Assembly: GCA_028277845.1 (NCBI GenBank)
Contig: JANQFL010000057.1
Location: forward strand, 1 to 42,115
Length of the DNA stretch: 42,115 nucleotides
Direction of reading: 5' to 3'
From: Sneathiellales bacterium
GTDB lineage: Bacteria; Pseudomonadota; Alphaproteobacteria; JANQFL01
Shown here: in pieces, positions 1 to 9,279 of the stretch
Layout: every line of letters begins with the position of its first letter
Position numbering within the stretch: the stretch's first letter is position 1
The notes under the pieces: generated by a model
What the model was told of the DNA's origin: nothing
Databases searched by the model: none
The model's input: the letters and a program-made list of their open reading frames with translations, nothing else
Program-made: the position numbers and the translations under genes

Positions 1-824
1 TCGGTCGCGTTGGCGGTCTGCTGCGCCAGGTTCTTGACCTCCGAGGCCACGACCGCGAAGCCCTTGCCGGCCTCGCCCGCCCGCGCGGCCTCGATCGTGG
101 CGTTGAGCGCCAACAGGTTGGTCTGCGAGGCGATCTCCTCGATCGACGTGACGATCTCACCGATCTTGACCGAGGCTTCGGCCAGGCCGTGCACCTGCTC
201 GGCCGCCTGCCCGACCGCCTGGGAGATGTTTTCCATGCTGCGCGACGCCTCGGCCACGGCGTTGCGGCCGCCCTGCGCGGCTTCGTGCACCGCCTTGGCT
301 TCCGCCGCCGCGCTTTCGCTGGCGTCGCCGATGCTGCGCACGGTCGCCACCATTTCCTCGGCGGCGGCGGCGATGGACTGGCTCTGGCCGTCCACCTCGC
401 GCAGGGCCCCCAGCATATGGGCGTTGGCGATGCCCGAGCGGTTGGCCTGAATGGAAATCTCCACGGCCTGGTCGAGGCTGGATTCGGCGTCCGCCACCAG
501 TTTGTCGATCAGCGCGAGGACCTGGCGCGACAGCGCGTCGTCCCCCGCCGGCCGCACGGCATAATCGCCGCCGATCACGGCCTCCAGGCAACGCACGAGA
601 TCGGCGTCCCGGTCGCGAGGCGCCGCACCGTCGGCGCCGGCGCCCGCAACCGCATCCACGCCCGCGCCGCCGTCCACACCCGCGGCATCCGCTTCCGCAT
701 CCGCGTCACAAGACGTCGCGCCGCCGGGTTTCACGTCACCGGATTTCACCTCATTGGACTGGCCACCGCCGGACGTCACAGCACCGACGACACCCCCCAA
801 TCCCTTGCCAAAGAGCGCCCGCAT
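1..824 (-). CDS. Methyl-accepting chemotaxis protein, C-terminus cut by window edge
   Basis: Chemoreceptor signalling protein that would control the CheA kinase. Reading leftward from ATG at 824, about 274 codons are present before the window ends. The hallmark signalling-tip motif [18 protein letters not shown] followed by [11 protein letters not shown] is seen near the cut end, preceded by a long Ala/Glu-rich coiled-coil region. There is no transmembrane segment and no periplasmic domain: the first 70 residues are a Gly/Ala/Asp-rich linker, so this is a cytoplasmic receptor. A GGAGAG ribosome site lies six bases before the ATG. The C-terminal part of the signalling domain, and any CheR tether, lie outside the window. 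The family is certain; the stimulus is unknown. Confidence 0.93.
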   Translation of the reverse strand, partial: MRALFGKGLGGVVGAVTSGGGQSNEVKSGDVKPGGATSCDADAEADAAGVDGGAGVDAVAGAGADGAAPRDRDADLVRCLEAVIGGDYAVRPAGDDALSRQVLALIDKLVADAESSLDQAVEISIQANRSGIANAHMLGALREVDGQSQSIAAAAEEMVATVRSIGDASESAAAEAKAVHEAAQGGRNAVAEASRSMENISQAVGQAAEQVHGLAEASVKIGEIVTSIEEIASQTNLLALNATIEAARAGEAGKGFAVVASEVKNLAQQTANAT

Positions 825-914
825 ACTAACTCTCCAATCGAATACCTGGCTTTTTATTCCATCTGTGATGGATTGTTCCGGCACAGGTTTTCCCACGAGT
901 TTCCTAACAGAAGG

Positions 915-2870
915 CTAACGGGGGCCGGCTTCGCCGGGATCGGTGCGGCTCTCCTCCGCGGCGACGTCGGCGGCGGTGGGCGGCGACCAGCCCCGGTCGA
1001 CTCGGGTCGCGAAGGCCCGGTCCATGCCTTTCAGCGCCGCCTCGTTCTCGGCCATGACCTCGCGGGATTTCTCCACATAGGCGGTGTTCTCGTGCAGCGG
1101 CACGTCCGGGTCGTAGAGCGCCGCCAGCGCCGCCAGATGGGCCTTGTCCTGGCGGACGAACTGGCGCACCTTGCGCTCCGCCTCGAACGGATGGTCGCCC
1201 AGCGCCTCGAGCACCGAGCGCCCGGCCCGCACCGCGCTGTCGAAGGTCTCGCGGATGATGTCGTGGGCGCCGGCGGCGTACAGTTCGTAGACATGTTCGC
1301 GGTCGATCGCCCGGGCGACGACGTGCACGTGCGGGTGCTGCTGGCGCACGTGACGCACCAGGGCGGTGATCTGCTCGCGCCCGTCCAGCGCCACCACGCA
1401 CAGCCGCGCCGCCTCGATGCCCGCCGCGTGCAGCAGGTCGGGCCGGGTGGCATCGCCGAAATAGACCCGGAAGCCGAAGGCGCGCAGCCGCTCGAGATGG
1501 GCCGAGGAATAGTCGAGCACCGTCGTCGCGTAGCCGGCCTCGCGCAACAGGCGGTTGACGATGCCGCCGTAGCGGCCGTGCCCGGCGATGATGACCGGAC
1601 CCTGCTCGGTGATCTCGTCGGCGGCTTCGTCGCCACCACCGGCGGCGAAGCGCGGCGCGATGACCTTGTCGTAGAGGATGAACAGCGCCGGCGTCAGCAG
1701 CATGGACAGCGCGACAACCAACAGCAGCTGGTCGGCCACCGCGGCCGGGATGACGGCGTTGGCGACGGTAAAGGACAGCAGCACGAAGCCGAACTCGCCG
1801 GCCTGGGCCAGGCTCAGGCTGAACAGCCAGCGGTCGCCGCCGCGGATGCCGAACAGGAACGACAGCGCCAGCAGCACCGCCGCCTTGAGCGCCATCAGGC
1901 CGAGCGTCAGCCCGATGATGGCGGCGAAGTTGCCGAACAGCAGCGGGAAATTGAAGCCGGCGCCGACGGTGATGAAAAACAGCCCCAGCAGCAGCCCCTT
2001 GAACGGCTCGATGTCGCTCTCCAACTCGTGGCGGTATTCGCTGTTGGCCAGCACCACGCCGGCCAGGAAGGTGCCGAGCGCCGGCGACAGCCCGACCAGG
2101 GTCATCAGCAGGGCAATGCCGACCACCAGCACCAGCGCCGCGGCGACGAAGATCTCGCGCAGGTTGGCCAGGGCGATGAAGCGGAACAGGGGCCGCGTCA
2201 GCCAGGTGCCGCCACCGATCACCACGCCGATGGCGCCGAGCATCACCAGCGCCCGCTGCCAGCCGGCCAGGCCGTGGGTCAGATCGAGGCCGCCGCCGTG
2301 GCCGTTTCCGTGATCATCGCCGGCCGCCGCGCCGCCGGCCATGGCGTCCATCAGTTCGGGCAGGGCAAGCAGCGGGATCAGCGCCAGGATCGGGATCACG
2401 GCGACGTCCTGGAACAGCAGCACCGAGAAACCGCCGCGGCCGCCGTCGCTTTTCATCAGGCCTTTTTCGTTGAGGGTCTGCAGCACGATGGCCGTCGACG
2501 ACAGCGCCAGCACCAGCCCGATGGCCAGCGCCACCGACCAGGCCTGCCCCAACGCCAAAGCCGCCGCCATGACCAGCCCGGCGGTGACCGCGACCTGCAG
2601 CCCGCCCAGGCCGAGCAGCCGCGCCCGCATGGACCACAACAGCCGCGGTTCCAGCTCCAGGCCGACCAGGAACAGCATCATCACCACGCCGAACTCGGCG
2701 AAGTGCTGCACGCTGACCACGTCGACGCCGAAGGCGGCAAGCAGCGGGCTGATGGCGATGCCGGCGATCAGGTATCCGAGCACCGAGCCGAGGCCGAGGC
2801 GCGACGCGAGCGGCACGGCCAGCACGCCGGCGACCAGGAAGACGAAAGTGATCAGCAGAATGTCGCCCAT
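915..2870 (-). CDS. KefB/KefC-type glutathione-gated K+/H+ antiporter (CPA2 family)
   Basis: Inner-membrane potassium efflux antiporter, 651 residues. The N-terminal ~390 residues carry about a dozen hydrophobic helices of the Na+/H+ exchanger fold, interrupted by a His/Gly-rich loop near 185-200. A cytosolic TrkA-N Rossmann domain follows (GHGRYGGIVNRLL, then FGDATRPDLL), the nucleotide/glutathione-sensing domain of Kef systems. The C-terminal tail is similar to KefC. The stop of the upstream quinone-reductase-like gene lies one base before this ATG, so the pair should be translationally coupled. In the known system, glutathione adducts of electrophiles open the channel and acidify the cytoplasm for protection. 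KefB and KefC cannot be told apart here. Confidence 0.93.
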   Translation of the reverse strand: MGDILLITFVFLVAGVLAVPLASRLGLGSVLGYLIAGIAISPLLAAFGVDVVSVQHFAEFGVVMMLFLVGLELEPRLLWSMRARLLGLGGLQVAVTAGLVMAAALALGQAWSVALAIGLVLALSSTAIVLQTLNEKGLMKSDGGRGGFSVLLFQDVAVIPILALIPLLALPELMDAMAGGAAAGDDHGNGHGGGLDLTHGLAGWQRALVMLGAIGVVIGGGTWLTRPLFRFIALANLREIFVAAALVLVVGIALLMTLVGLSPALGTFLAGVVLANSEYRHELESDIEPFKGLLLGLFFITVGAGFNFPLLFGNFAAIIGLTLGLMALKAAVLLALSFLFGIRGGDRWLFSLSLAQAGEFGFVLLSFTVANAVIPAAVADQLLLVVALSMLLTPALFILYDKVIAPRFAAGGGDEAADEITEQGPVIIAGHGRYGGIVNRLLREAGYATTVLDYSSAHLERLRAFGFRVYFGDATRPDLLHAAGIEAARLCVVALDGREQITALVRHVRQQHPHVHVVARAIDREHVYELYAAGAHDIIRETFDSAVRAGRSVLEALGDHPFEAERKVRQFVRQDKAHLAALAALYDPDVPLHENTAYVEKSREVMAENEAALKGMDRAFATRVDRGWSPPTAADVAAEESRTDPGEAGPR

Positions 2871-2871
2871 C

Positions 2872-3480
2872 TCACCCCTCCCCGCGGATCGGCAGCGTCT
2901 CGGCCGTCACGATGTCGTGTCCGTCGGCCGCGGCGAAGTCGTAACGGTCGTCGCGGATCGCCTCGATCAGCCGCCGGTAGCCGGCGACGTGGGGGTCGAG
3001 CCGGCCGTCCCCCGGCGCCCCCAGCGAGCCGTGCAGCACATAGGGCGCGGCGAAACGCATGCGGCACAGCCGCGCGGTCTGCTCCAGCGGTGTCAGGAAG
3101 GTGCGCAGCGGAAAGTGCTGGTAGCCGCCGGGCGTATAGGCCTCCTCCGGCCCGGCCGCGGTCAGCGACAGCATCATGGTCTTGCCGTCCAACCGGTCGC
3201 CGCCCGCGCCGTAGGCGAAGCCGTGTTCCAGCACCAGGTCCTCCCATTCCTTGATGATCGACGGCGTCGAATACCAGAACAGCGGAAACTGAAACAGGAT
3301 CACCTCATGCGCGAGCAGCCGCGCCTGCTCCCGGTCCACGTCGATGTCGTGGCGCGGGTAGAGGGCATAAAGATCGACGAACCCGACCCCCTCCACCCCG
3401 CTAGCCGCGTCGGCCATCGCCCGGTTGACCTGGGATTTGTGGTGCCCGGGATGGGCATAGTAGATGAGGAGCTGTGCCAT
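2872..3480 (-). CDS. KefF/KefG-type ancillary NAD(P)H:quinone oxidoreductase
   Basis: Flavodoxin-fold protein of the NQO1/MdaB family, 202 residues. It begins with the family motif LLIYYAHPGHHKSQVN. Further Kef-ancillary features are DLYALYPRHDIDVDREQ, FQFPLFWYSTPSIIKEW and GFAYGAGGDRLDGK. In E. coli KefF and KefG bind the cytosolic face of KefC and KefB and are needed for full transport activity. Its position directly upstream of the antiporter, one base apart on the same strand, supports that role. It is the first gene of the two-gene operon. Whether it behaves as KefF or KefG is not resolved. Confidence 0.92.
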   Translation of the reverse strand: MAQLLIYYAHPGHHKSQVNRAMADAASGVEGVGFVDLYALYPRHDIDVDREQARLLAHEVILFQFPLFWYSTPSIIKEWEDLVLEHGFAYGAGGDRLDGKTMMLSLTAAGPEEAYTPGGYQHFPLRTFLTPLEQTARLCRMRFAAPYVLHGSLGAPGDGRLDPHVAGYRRLIEAIRDDRYDFAAADGHDIVTAETLPIRGEG

Positions 3481-3834
3481 GACGCTGCGGTCTCCGACGG
3501 CGGACGTGGAGTGAGATGGGCGACGGGTGCGCGTTTACACGCGCGGGGCCGACAACGCAAGGGCGAGAGTGTGCCTGGAAAGGCGGAGGGAGCCAAGGAG
3601 GGGGGTGCCGTCGATTTTGAGATGGTTCGTGTTTGGCGGTGATTGAATGGACTGTTATTGGCGACGCCCACCGCCGCGGCCTCATCGCCGGCTGAGCTTG
3701 GCTTGCCAGGACGCAATCCAGCAAACCAAAGTGCGTTCAAAATCAACTGATGGTACAATTAACCTTGACGACACACGTATAACGGTGCTGAGTTTTCCCG
3801 AACTAGGCTTGGGCAAAATCATTGGAACAAACAA
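3481..3834. other. Intergenic boundary between core genes and accessory region
   Basis: A divergent intergenic stretch of 354 bases. The left half is GC- and G-rich like the core genome, and composition shifts toward AT after about 3640. It must hold promoters for the kef pair (leftward) and the OLD/helicase pair (rightward). AT-rich hexamers such as TACAAT near 3753 and TATAAC near 3777 are possible -10 boxes, but no well-spaced -35 stands out. No copy of the enoyl-CoA hydratase 3' end found on the other side of this region was seen here. No coding sequence is credible. Confidence 0.5.
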
Positions 3835-6084
3835 ATGCACCTAAGCAACTTAAGACTAAAAAATTTTCGCCGCTTGTCAGATGTGAAAGTCGACCTAGAC
3901 AGAGACATTTCGATTTTTGTTGGCGCGAACAATAGTGGAAAAACGTCAGTTGCCCACGCGATGAATGTCTTTCTTGGCGGGACTCGTGACAAGGTGTCAT
4001 TCCACGACATCAGCGCCTGTCGGTGGGCGGATGTAGAAGCCTTTTCCCGCGGAGAAGCAAACACAAATCTGCCAGCAATGGCTTTAGATCTTTGGTTTCA
4101 GGTGGAAGCGAATGACCTACACCGTGTGATCGACCTATTGCCAAGCCTCGACTGGCAAGGCACTCATGTCGGCATAAGGATTGCTTTCGCTCCACAAAAT
4201 CAAGACGAAACTCTTGCGCGCTTCCATGAAAGGCGCGATCAGGCACAACAAGCGGCGACGGGTGCTCAGATCCCCGATGGCGATGAGCTTCACGTGCCCC
4301 CGCTGCGGACACTGTCCGAGTTCTTGGAATCCGAAATCAGACGCGAATATGAGTTCAAGTACTTTGTGCTAGACGCCGCTCAATTCGACGGAGAATTCCA
4401 GCCAAACGAAGGCTATGAGCCCCTGGAACTGCTTAGAGATCAGGGACGTACAGGTAAAGATATCATTGGCTCCCTAATAAAGGTGGATTTCCTCCATGCG
4501 CAGCGTCACCTTTCAGATACTACAGGCAGCCGGGCTGAAGAACTTTCGAGGCATTTGAGCCGCTATTACACTCGCAACCTTGAAAGACATTCGGAAGATT
4601 TCAGTGCAATCCAGGCGCTGGCCGAATCCGAGCGACAACTGAACCAGCATCTCGAACAGGTATTCGCCGAGACACTAGATCGGCTGGCACAGCTCGGTTA
4701 CCCAGGGTTTGCAAACCCGCGACTGATGATTAAGTCGGCATTGAACCCGGCAACGGTCATGAGCAACCAGGATGGAGCGCAAGTCCACTACGCCCTCAGT
4801 GCGGAAAACGACGATTTCACGTTACCGGATAAATACAATGGGCTCGGATTTAAGAACCTAATCTATATGGTTGTCGAGTTGCTCGACTTGCATGCGCAAT
4901 GGCTTGTGATTGAAGACAACCGCCCTCCTCTGCATCTCGTGTTTGTCGAAGAGCCGGAAGCACACTTGCACGCACAATTGCAACAAGTCTTCGTCAACAA
5001 GGTGCTCGATATCCTCGAGGAAGAATCGGACGACCAGGCGAGCTTCCGTACCCAACTTGTTCTGACGACGCATTCGCCGCACATACTGTATGAGCGGGGA
5101 TTTACGCCAATTCGCTATTTCAGACGTGAAAACACAGGTGTCGCACAGAGTTCCACGGTACTTAATCTTTCGGAGTTCTATCAGAGAACCGCGGATCCGA
5201 GTCGCGATTTTCTCGAACGCTATCTCAAGTTAACGCACTGCGACCTTTTTTTCGCCGACGGAGCCGTCCTGGTCGAAGGCAGTGTCGAAAGACTTCTAAT
5301 GCCGCAAATGATCAAGAGCACCGCTCCAGGATTGCGATCGAGCTATCTAAGTGTACTTGAAATCGGTGGCGCGTTCGGACATCTGTTTCGCACTCTCATC
5401 GAGTTTCTAGGCATTACAACGCTGGTCATCACCGATTTGGACAGTATTCACTTCGCTCCCCTGGAAGAGGGCGAAGTACACGACGAAGAAGATGCTGACG
5501 AAGGTGATGATGCAGACGAAGCCACTGATGAAGAAGAACCGGGTGAAGCACTTGCCGATCGCAGGAAAAGAAAGACCTGCACGCCGGAAATGCAAGATGC
5601 CGAAACATCGAACCAGATGCTTATTCAATGGCTTCCGGCGCGGCGGCGTATAGATGAACTCTTAGCGCTTGGTCCAGACGACAAAACTATTGAGGCCGAT
5701 GAGGCCGGACTGGGCGCAGTGCGTGTCACCTATCCTACCACTGTTCAGTTGAATCATGACGGCGAGACCATCGAGCGGGCCGGACGCACCCTGGAGGTGG
5801 CATTTGCCTTTGAGAACCTTCACTGGACACAGAACGCCGACAACAAGGACCTGAAACTGTCCATACGAAATCCTATAGACCTCGCTGACCTAGCGCTTCG
5901 TCTGCACAACAAAGTTCATGCGCCTAGTTTCAAGAAGACAGATTTTGCGCTCGCTTTGCTCACCAAGAATCCCGATGCGTGGATAGTTCCGCACTACATC
6001 ACCGAAGGGCTCCTTTGGCTCGAAGACATACTGGGCCTTACCGAGGAAGATGCAGACGATCAACTGGAAGTCGCGCAAGCATGA
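3835..6084 (+). CDS. gajA: GajA-like OLD-family ATPase/TOPRIM nuclease (Gabija-like defence)
   Basis: Predicted DNA-targeting nuclease, 749 residues. An ABC-type ATPase half has Walker A GANNSGKT (30-37), a signature-like region near 335-350, Walker B LHLVFVEEPEAH (366-377) and an H-loop TTHSPH (411-416). A C-terminal TOPRIM half has VEG (480-482), the acidic DLDS (534-537) and a Lys-rich FKKTDFALALL (699-709) matching the conserved catalytic Lys region. Directly after DLDS there is an unusual Asp/Glu-rich insert (about 544-572). It is longer than the GajA I remember (near 580 residues). The next gene is a UvrD-like helicase overlapping by ATGA, the class 2 OLD/Gabija arrangement. GC and codon use are clearly lower than in flanking genes, indicating transfer. 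Confidence 0.85.
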   Translation: MHLSNLRLKNFRRLSDVKVDLDRDISIFVGANNSGKTSVAHAMNVFLGGTRDKVSFHDISACRWADVEAFSRGEANTNLPAMALDLWFQVEANDLHRVIDLLPSLDWQGTHVGIRIAFAPQNQDETLARFHERRDQAQQAATGAQIPDGDELHVPPLRTLSEFLESEIRREYEFKYFVLDAAQFDGEFQPNEGYEPLELLRDQGRTGKDIIGSLIKVDFLHAQRHLSDTTGSRAEELSRHLSRYYTRNLERHSEDFSAIQALAESERQLNQHLEQVFAETLDRLAQLGYPGFANPRLMIKSALNPATVMSNQDGAQVHYALSAENDDFTLPDKYNGLGFKNLIYMVVELLDLHAQWLVIEDNRPPLHLVFVEEPEAHLHAQLQQVFVNKVLDILEEESDDQASFRTQLVLTTHSPHILYERGFTPIRYFRRENTGVAQSSTVLNLSEFYQRTADPSRDFLERYLKLTHCDLFFADGAVLVEGSVERLLMPQMIKSTAPGLRSSYLSVLEIGGAFGHLFRTLIEFLGITTLVITDLDSIHFAPLEEGEVHDEEDADEGDDADEATDEEEPGEALADRRKRKTCTPEMQDAETSNQMLIQWLPARRRIDELLALGPDDKTIEADEAGLGAVRVTYPTTVQLNHDGETIERAGRTLEVAFAFENLHWTQNADNKDLKLSIRNPIDLADLALRLHNKVHAPSFKKTDFALALLTKNPDAWIVPHYITEGLLWLEDILGLTEEDADDQLEVAQA

Positions 6085-7961
6085 CAAGTCGCATTAGGAG
6101 ACCAGACACCGACACTGACGCTGCGCTGAGAGCTCGTCTTGCGGCGGACGGCAGCCGTCACTTTGTGATGGTCGCAGGTGCCGGATCTGGAAAGACCACT
6201 TCGCTAGTCAAGGCACTCGCCCACATTGAAAATTCACAAGGAGCAGACCTACGCCGCAAAGGCCAGAAGATTGCCTGCATCACTTTCACTGAGGTAGCAG
6301 TAAACGAAATTCGCGGCGATGTCGGCAATGACCCACTCTATCATGTTTCGACCATCCATAGCTTTCTGTGGGAAGTGATAAAGCCCTTCCAAAACGATCT
6401 ACGCGAATGGGTTCGCGCCCGTCTTGACCGAAAAATTGCAGAAAGTCAGGAAAAAATAGACAATCCGAGGACGCAAATGCGGACCAAGGAACGTGCGCGC
6501 GAGGAAATCGATCGACATAGGCGACAGCTTCAGCAGATCGACCGGGTAAAGAATTTCCGGTACGGCACCGGCAGTGACTACAACAATGGCGTGTTAGGTC
6601 ATAATGATATACTTAGAATCGGTCCCTCGTTTATTCACGAGCAAGCTCTGATGCGGCGAATTGTTTCCCAGCGTTACCCAGTTATCTTTGTTGATGAAAG
6701 CCAAGACACCGATCCCGACTTCGTCGCTGCATTGCGCACTGTGGCCAATGAAACAGAAAATGCCTTCTGTGTTGGTTTTTTTGGTGATCCAGTGCAGAAG
6801 ATTTACATGCAGGGCGCGGGTCCGATACCGATAGAGGAAGGCTGGCAGAAACTCGAAAAGCCCGAAAACTTCCGCTGCCCGCAAAAAGTGTTAAGCGTCA
6901 TCAACCGAATCAGAGCAGAAGATGACGGTCTTCAGCAAACTCGAGGCCGCTACGAGGATCGTAACGGAGCCAGTGTACCCGTCGAAGGCACTGCGCGAGT
7001 ATTAATTATGCCTGATGACGAGCGGCGACCGGAACGGCTCGAAGAAGTTAGGCAATGGCTTGCCGAACAAGATGGCGACGAGAATTGGCTTGCCGAAGAA
7101 GATGAAGAGGCACTCCGCCTGCTAGTATTGGTCCACCGTGTTGCTGCCGACCGATTAGGGTTTTCGAACCTTTATTCTGCGCTTAACGACAAGTCCACAG
7201 AATCTTTGAGCTCCGGCATCACTGACGGAACTGCATGGGTACTTAGACCTTTTCTACAATTCCTCCTCCCGTTGCTTATTGGACACACCGAAGGTAGGTC
7301 GTTTGATGTGATGCGCCTCTTGCGCAAGCATTGCCCCAGACTTCAAGAAGAAAACTTAGTTGGCGAAAACATCGCTCAGTTGTTGCGTACGTTACAGGAA
7401 GAAATCGCGACACTTGACGGCATGCTCGCGGAAGATGCTGAAACGACGATCGGTGAAGTTGTTGCGTTCATTCGAGATAGGCGGTTTCTAGTGCTCGATG
7501 AGCGCTTTCAAGGCCTGGTCGATGAATACCTTGACGCGGACCAAGTAACCATCGCTGCGCCAGAAAATGCAGCGCTTCGCTTCATGCAATGCCGGGCACT
7601 AGAATTGTGGGGCTACCGGCGATACCTCGAAAAGCTTTCGCCATTTGCGACACAGCAAGGGATTAAAGGCGCGGAATTTGACAAAGTACTAGTTGTAGTT
7701 GACGACAAAGAGCGCCAGCTACCGGGATTCTCATACGGCAAGTATTTTGGCGTCACGCCTCTGTCGGATAAGGATCAAGAGAATATCAATGCAGGCAAGG
7801 ACTCCGTCATTGGCCGAACGCGGCGACTGTTTTATGTGTGTTGTTCGCGCGCTTTGACCGATTTGGTCGTAGCAATCTTCACAGACGACACGCAACGAAT
7901 GCACCAAGCCGTATTGGAAAAAGGTTTTTTTGAACCAGAGTATGTAGTGATTATCCAATGA
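6081..7961 (+). CDS. gajB: GajB-like UvrD/Rep-family helicase (Gabija-like defence)
   Basis: Superfamily 1 helicase partner of the OLD nuclease, 626 residues from the ATG that overlaps the gajA stop as ATGA. An in-frame start further upstream would lie deep inside gajA and is rejected. Walker A is GAGSGKTT (33-40), motif Ia is FTEVAVNEIRG, motif II is VDESQDT (204-210), motif III is GDPVQKIY (235-242), and a motif VI-like TRRLFYVCCSRA lies near the C-terminus. In Gabija, GajB is thought to sense or process DNA ends and activate GajA. At 626 residues it exceeds canonical GajB (near 490). Low GC matches gajA, so the two moved together. The next feature is a fragment of enoyl-CoA hydratase. Confidence 0.85.
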   Translation: MTSRIRRPDTDTDAALRARLAADGSRHFVMVAGAGSGKTTSLVKALAHIENSQGADLRRKGQKIACITFTEVAVNEIRGDVGNDPLYHVSTIHSFLWEVIKPFQNDLREWVRARLDRKIAESQEKIDNPRTQMRTKERAREEIDRHRRQLQQIDRVKNFRYGTGSDYNNGVLGHNDILRIGPSFIHEQALMRRIVSQRYPVIFVDESQDTDPDFVAALRTVANETENAFCVGFFGDPVQKIYMQGAGPIPIEEGWQKLEKPENFRCPQKVLSVINRIRAEDDGLQQTRGRYEDRNGASVPVEGTARVLIMPDDERRPERLEEVRQWLAEQDGDENWLAEEDEEALRLLVLVHRVAADRLGFSNLYSALNDKSTESLSSGITDGTAWVLRPFLQFLLPLLIGHTEGRSFDVMRLLRKHCPRLQEENLVGENIAQLLRTLQEEIATLDGMLAEDAETTIGEVVAFIRDRRFLVLDERFQGLVDEYLDADQVTIAAPENAALRFMQCRALELWGYRRYLEKLSPFATQQGIKGAEFDKVLVVVDDKERQLPGFSYGKYFGVTPLSDKDQENINAGKDSVIGRTRRLFYVCCSRALTDLVVAIFTDDTQRMHQAVLEKGFFEPEYVVIIQ

Positions 7962-8018
7962 TTCAGACAAAACGATCAATTCGACACCAGCGATTAACCC
8001 CACACTCTCTCGAAAAAC

Positions 8019-8142
8019 TCACTCCCCCTTAAACACCGGCGCCCGCTTCTCGGCAAACGCCGTCACGCCCTCGGCCCAGTCTTTGGTGGCGGCGCAGTCG
8101 GCAAAGCTCAGGGCTTCGGCGGCGCGCTTGGCTTCCATGGCG
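8019..8142 (-). pseudogene. 3'-terminal fragment A of an enoyl-CoA hydratase gene
   Basis: These 124 bases align without gaps to the end of the intact crotonase gene (10407-10530), with about 10 mismatches by eye (near 92 % identity). In frame they encode the same C-terminus, ending APVFKGE and a TGA stop aligned to the TAA of the full gene. Homology stops abruptly after 8142. The fragment begins 57 bases after the gajB stop, so it marks the right border of the OLD/helicase block. It has no start and is not a gene. The divergence shows it is not a very recent copy of the intact gene. Confidence 0.88.
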
Positions 8143-8330
8143 TGGCAAGGCCAGCGGGATCTGTCTGGCGCTTAGCTCCGGACAGTCTCTTCGCAGTCAA
8201 GAGATGGCTTTCACCGTTGGATTGGCACTGCTAGCATCGATGTCAGCGCGATGTCTTCGCGTGAAGAACGCGCTTATGAGCGGTGTCTTCGCCGACATGA
8301 AATACGGTCGGCAGGTGCGGGGAGGAACGG

Positions 8331-9002
8331 ATGGATTCGGAAATCAAGGCGGCATTGGACAAGCTGTTTGCAGCCGACAGCAGCCTCTATCAGGCCCGGG
8401 GTTTTCAACGCCGTATCGGCTGGGGCAAGAAACCGGCCCTGGTCAATATCGACCTGGCCAACGCATGGACGCGGGAAGGCAACGCCTTTACCTGCGAGGG
8501 CATGGACGAAGCGATCCCGGCGGTGCAGCAGGTGCTGGCGGCCTTTCGCGCCAGGGGCCTGCCCATCGTATTCACCACCACCGCCTACGAAATCGTCGAC
8601 GGAGCGCATACCGACATGGGTCTTTGGGGCAGGAAAATCCCGACGGAAGTGTTGCGCGCCGGATCGGAAGCGGTCCAGATCGACGACCGCCTCGAACGCC
8701 GCGACGATGAAATGCTGATCGTCAAGAAACAGGCCAGCGCGTTCCGCGGCACCAATCTGAACAGCTATCTCAATGCCTGCGGCGTCGATACCGTGGTGGT
8801 GACCGGCGCCACCGCCAGTGCCTGCGTCAGGGCCACCGTGGAGGATGCCATCGCCGATGGTTTCCGCCCCATCATCGTGCGCGAATGCATCGCCGACCGC
8901 ATCGCCGGAGCGGTGGAATGGAACCTTTACGACATGGACGCCAAGTTCGGCGACGTGGAGCCCCTGGACGCGGTCCTGGACCACCTGCGCCGCAATCAGT
9001 AA
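8331..9002 (+). CDS. Isochorismatase-family cysteine hydrolase (N-carbamoylsarcosine amidase-like)
   Basis: Predicted cytosolic amidohydrolase of 223 residues. The catalytic triad of the family is visible: Asp41 in LVNIDLANAW, Lys132 or Lys133 in IVKKQASAF, and Cys165 in TGATASACVRAT. The long insert with TAYEI and MGLWGRKIP resembles N-carbamoylsarcosine amidohydrolases rather than small nicotinamidases. A strong GGGGAGG ribosome site lies before the ATG. Its GC content is high, unlike both neighbouring cargo blocks. It lies between two enoyl-CoA hydratase 3' fragments (8019-8142 and 9031-9247), so it appears to be a separate insertion. The substrate is unknown. Confidence 0.88.
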   Translation: MDSEIKAALDKLFAADSSLYQARGFQRRIGWGKKPALVNIDLANAWTREGNAFTCEGMDEAIPAVQQVLAAFRARGLPIVFTTTAYEIVDGAHTDMGLWGRKIPTEVLRAGSEAVQIDDRLERRDDEMLIVKKQASAFRGTNLNSYLNACGVDTVVVTGATASACVRATVEDAIADGFRPIIVRECIADRIAGAVEWNLYDMDAKFGDVEPLDAVLDHLRRNQ

Positions 9003-9030
9003 CCGGCGCCGGTCACGCCCGCTTAGACAC

Positions 9031-9247
9031 TCATTCGCCTGTGAATTGGGGCGCCCGCTTCTCCGCGAACGCCGTCACGCCCTCGGCCCAGTCCTTCGTC
9101 GCGGCGCAGTCGGCGAAGCTCAGGGCTTCGGCGGCGAGTTGGGCTTCCATGGCGTTGCCGAGGGACTGGTTCAGCAGCGTCTTGGTGTTGCCGATAACGT
9201 GGCGCGGGCCATTGGCGAGGCGGCCGGCGAGCTTGGCGGTTTCGGCC
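9031..9247 (-). pseudogene. 3'-terminal fragment B of an enoyl-CoA hydratase gene
   Basis: These 217 bases align without gaps to 10407-10623 of the intact crotonase gene with about 27 mismatches by eye (near 88 % identity). The reading frame is preserved and ends APQFTGE with a TGA stop at the same codon position. Homology ends sharply at 9247, where the sequence switches to AT-rich DNA. The fragment is longer than fragment A and differs in sequence from both other copies, so the three are distinct alleles or paralogues. Confidence 0.88.
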
Positions 9248-9279
9248 GGGAATCAACCTGCTTTGAAAAGTAAATACGT

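Noticed and set aside
189-3254. A 1021-codon open frame on the plus strand
   Set aside because: It lies antisense to the MCP, Kef antiporter and quinone reductase genes, and its translation is Arg/His/Gln-rich low complexity, typical of a shadow frame in high-GC DNA.
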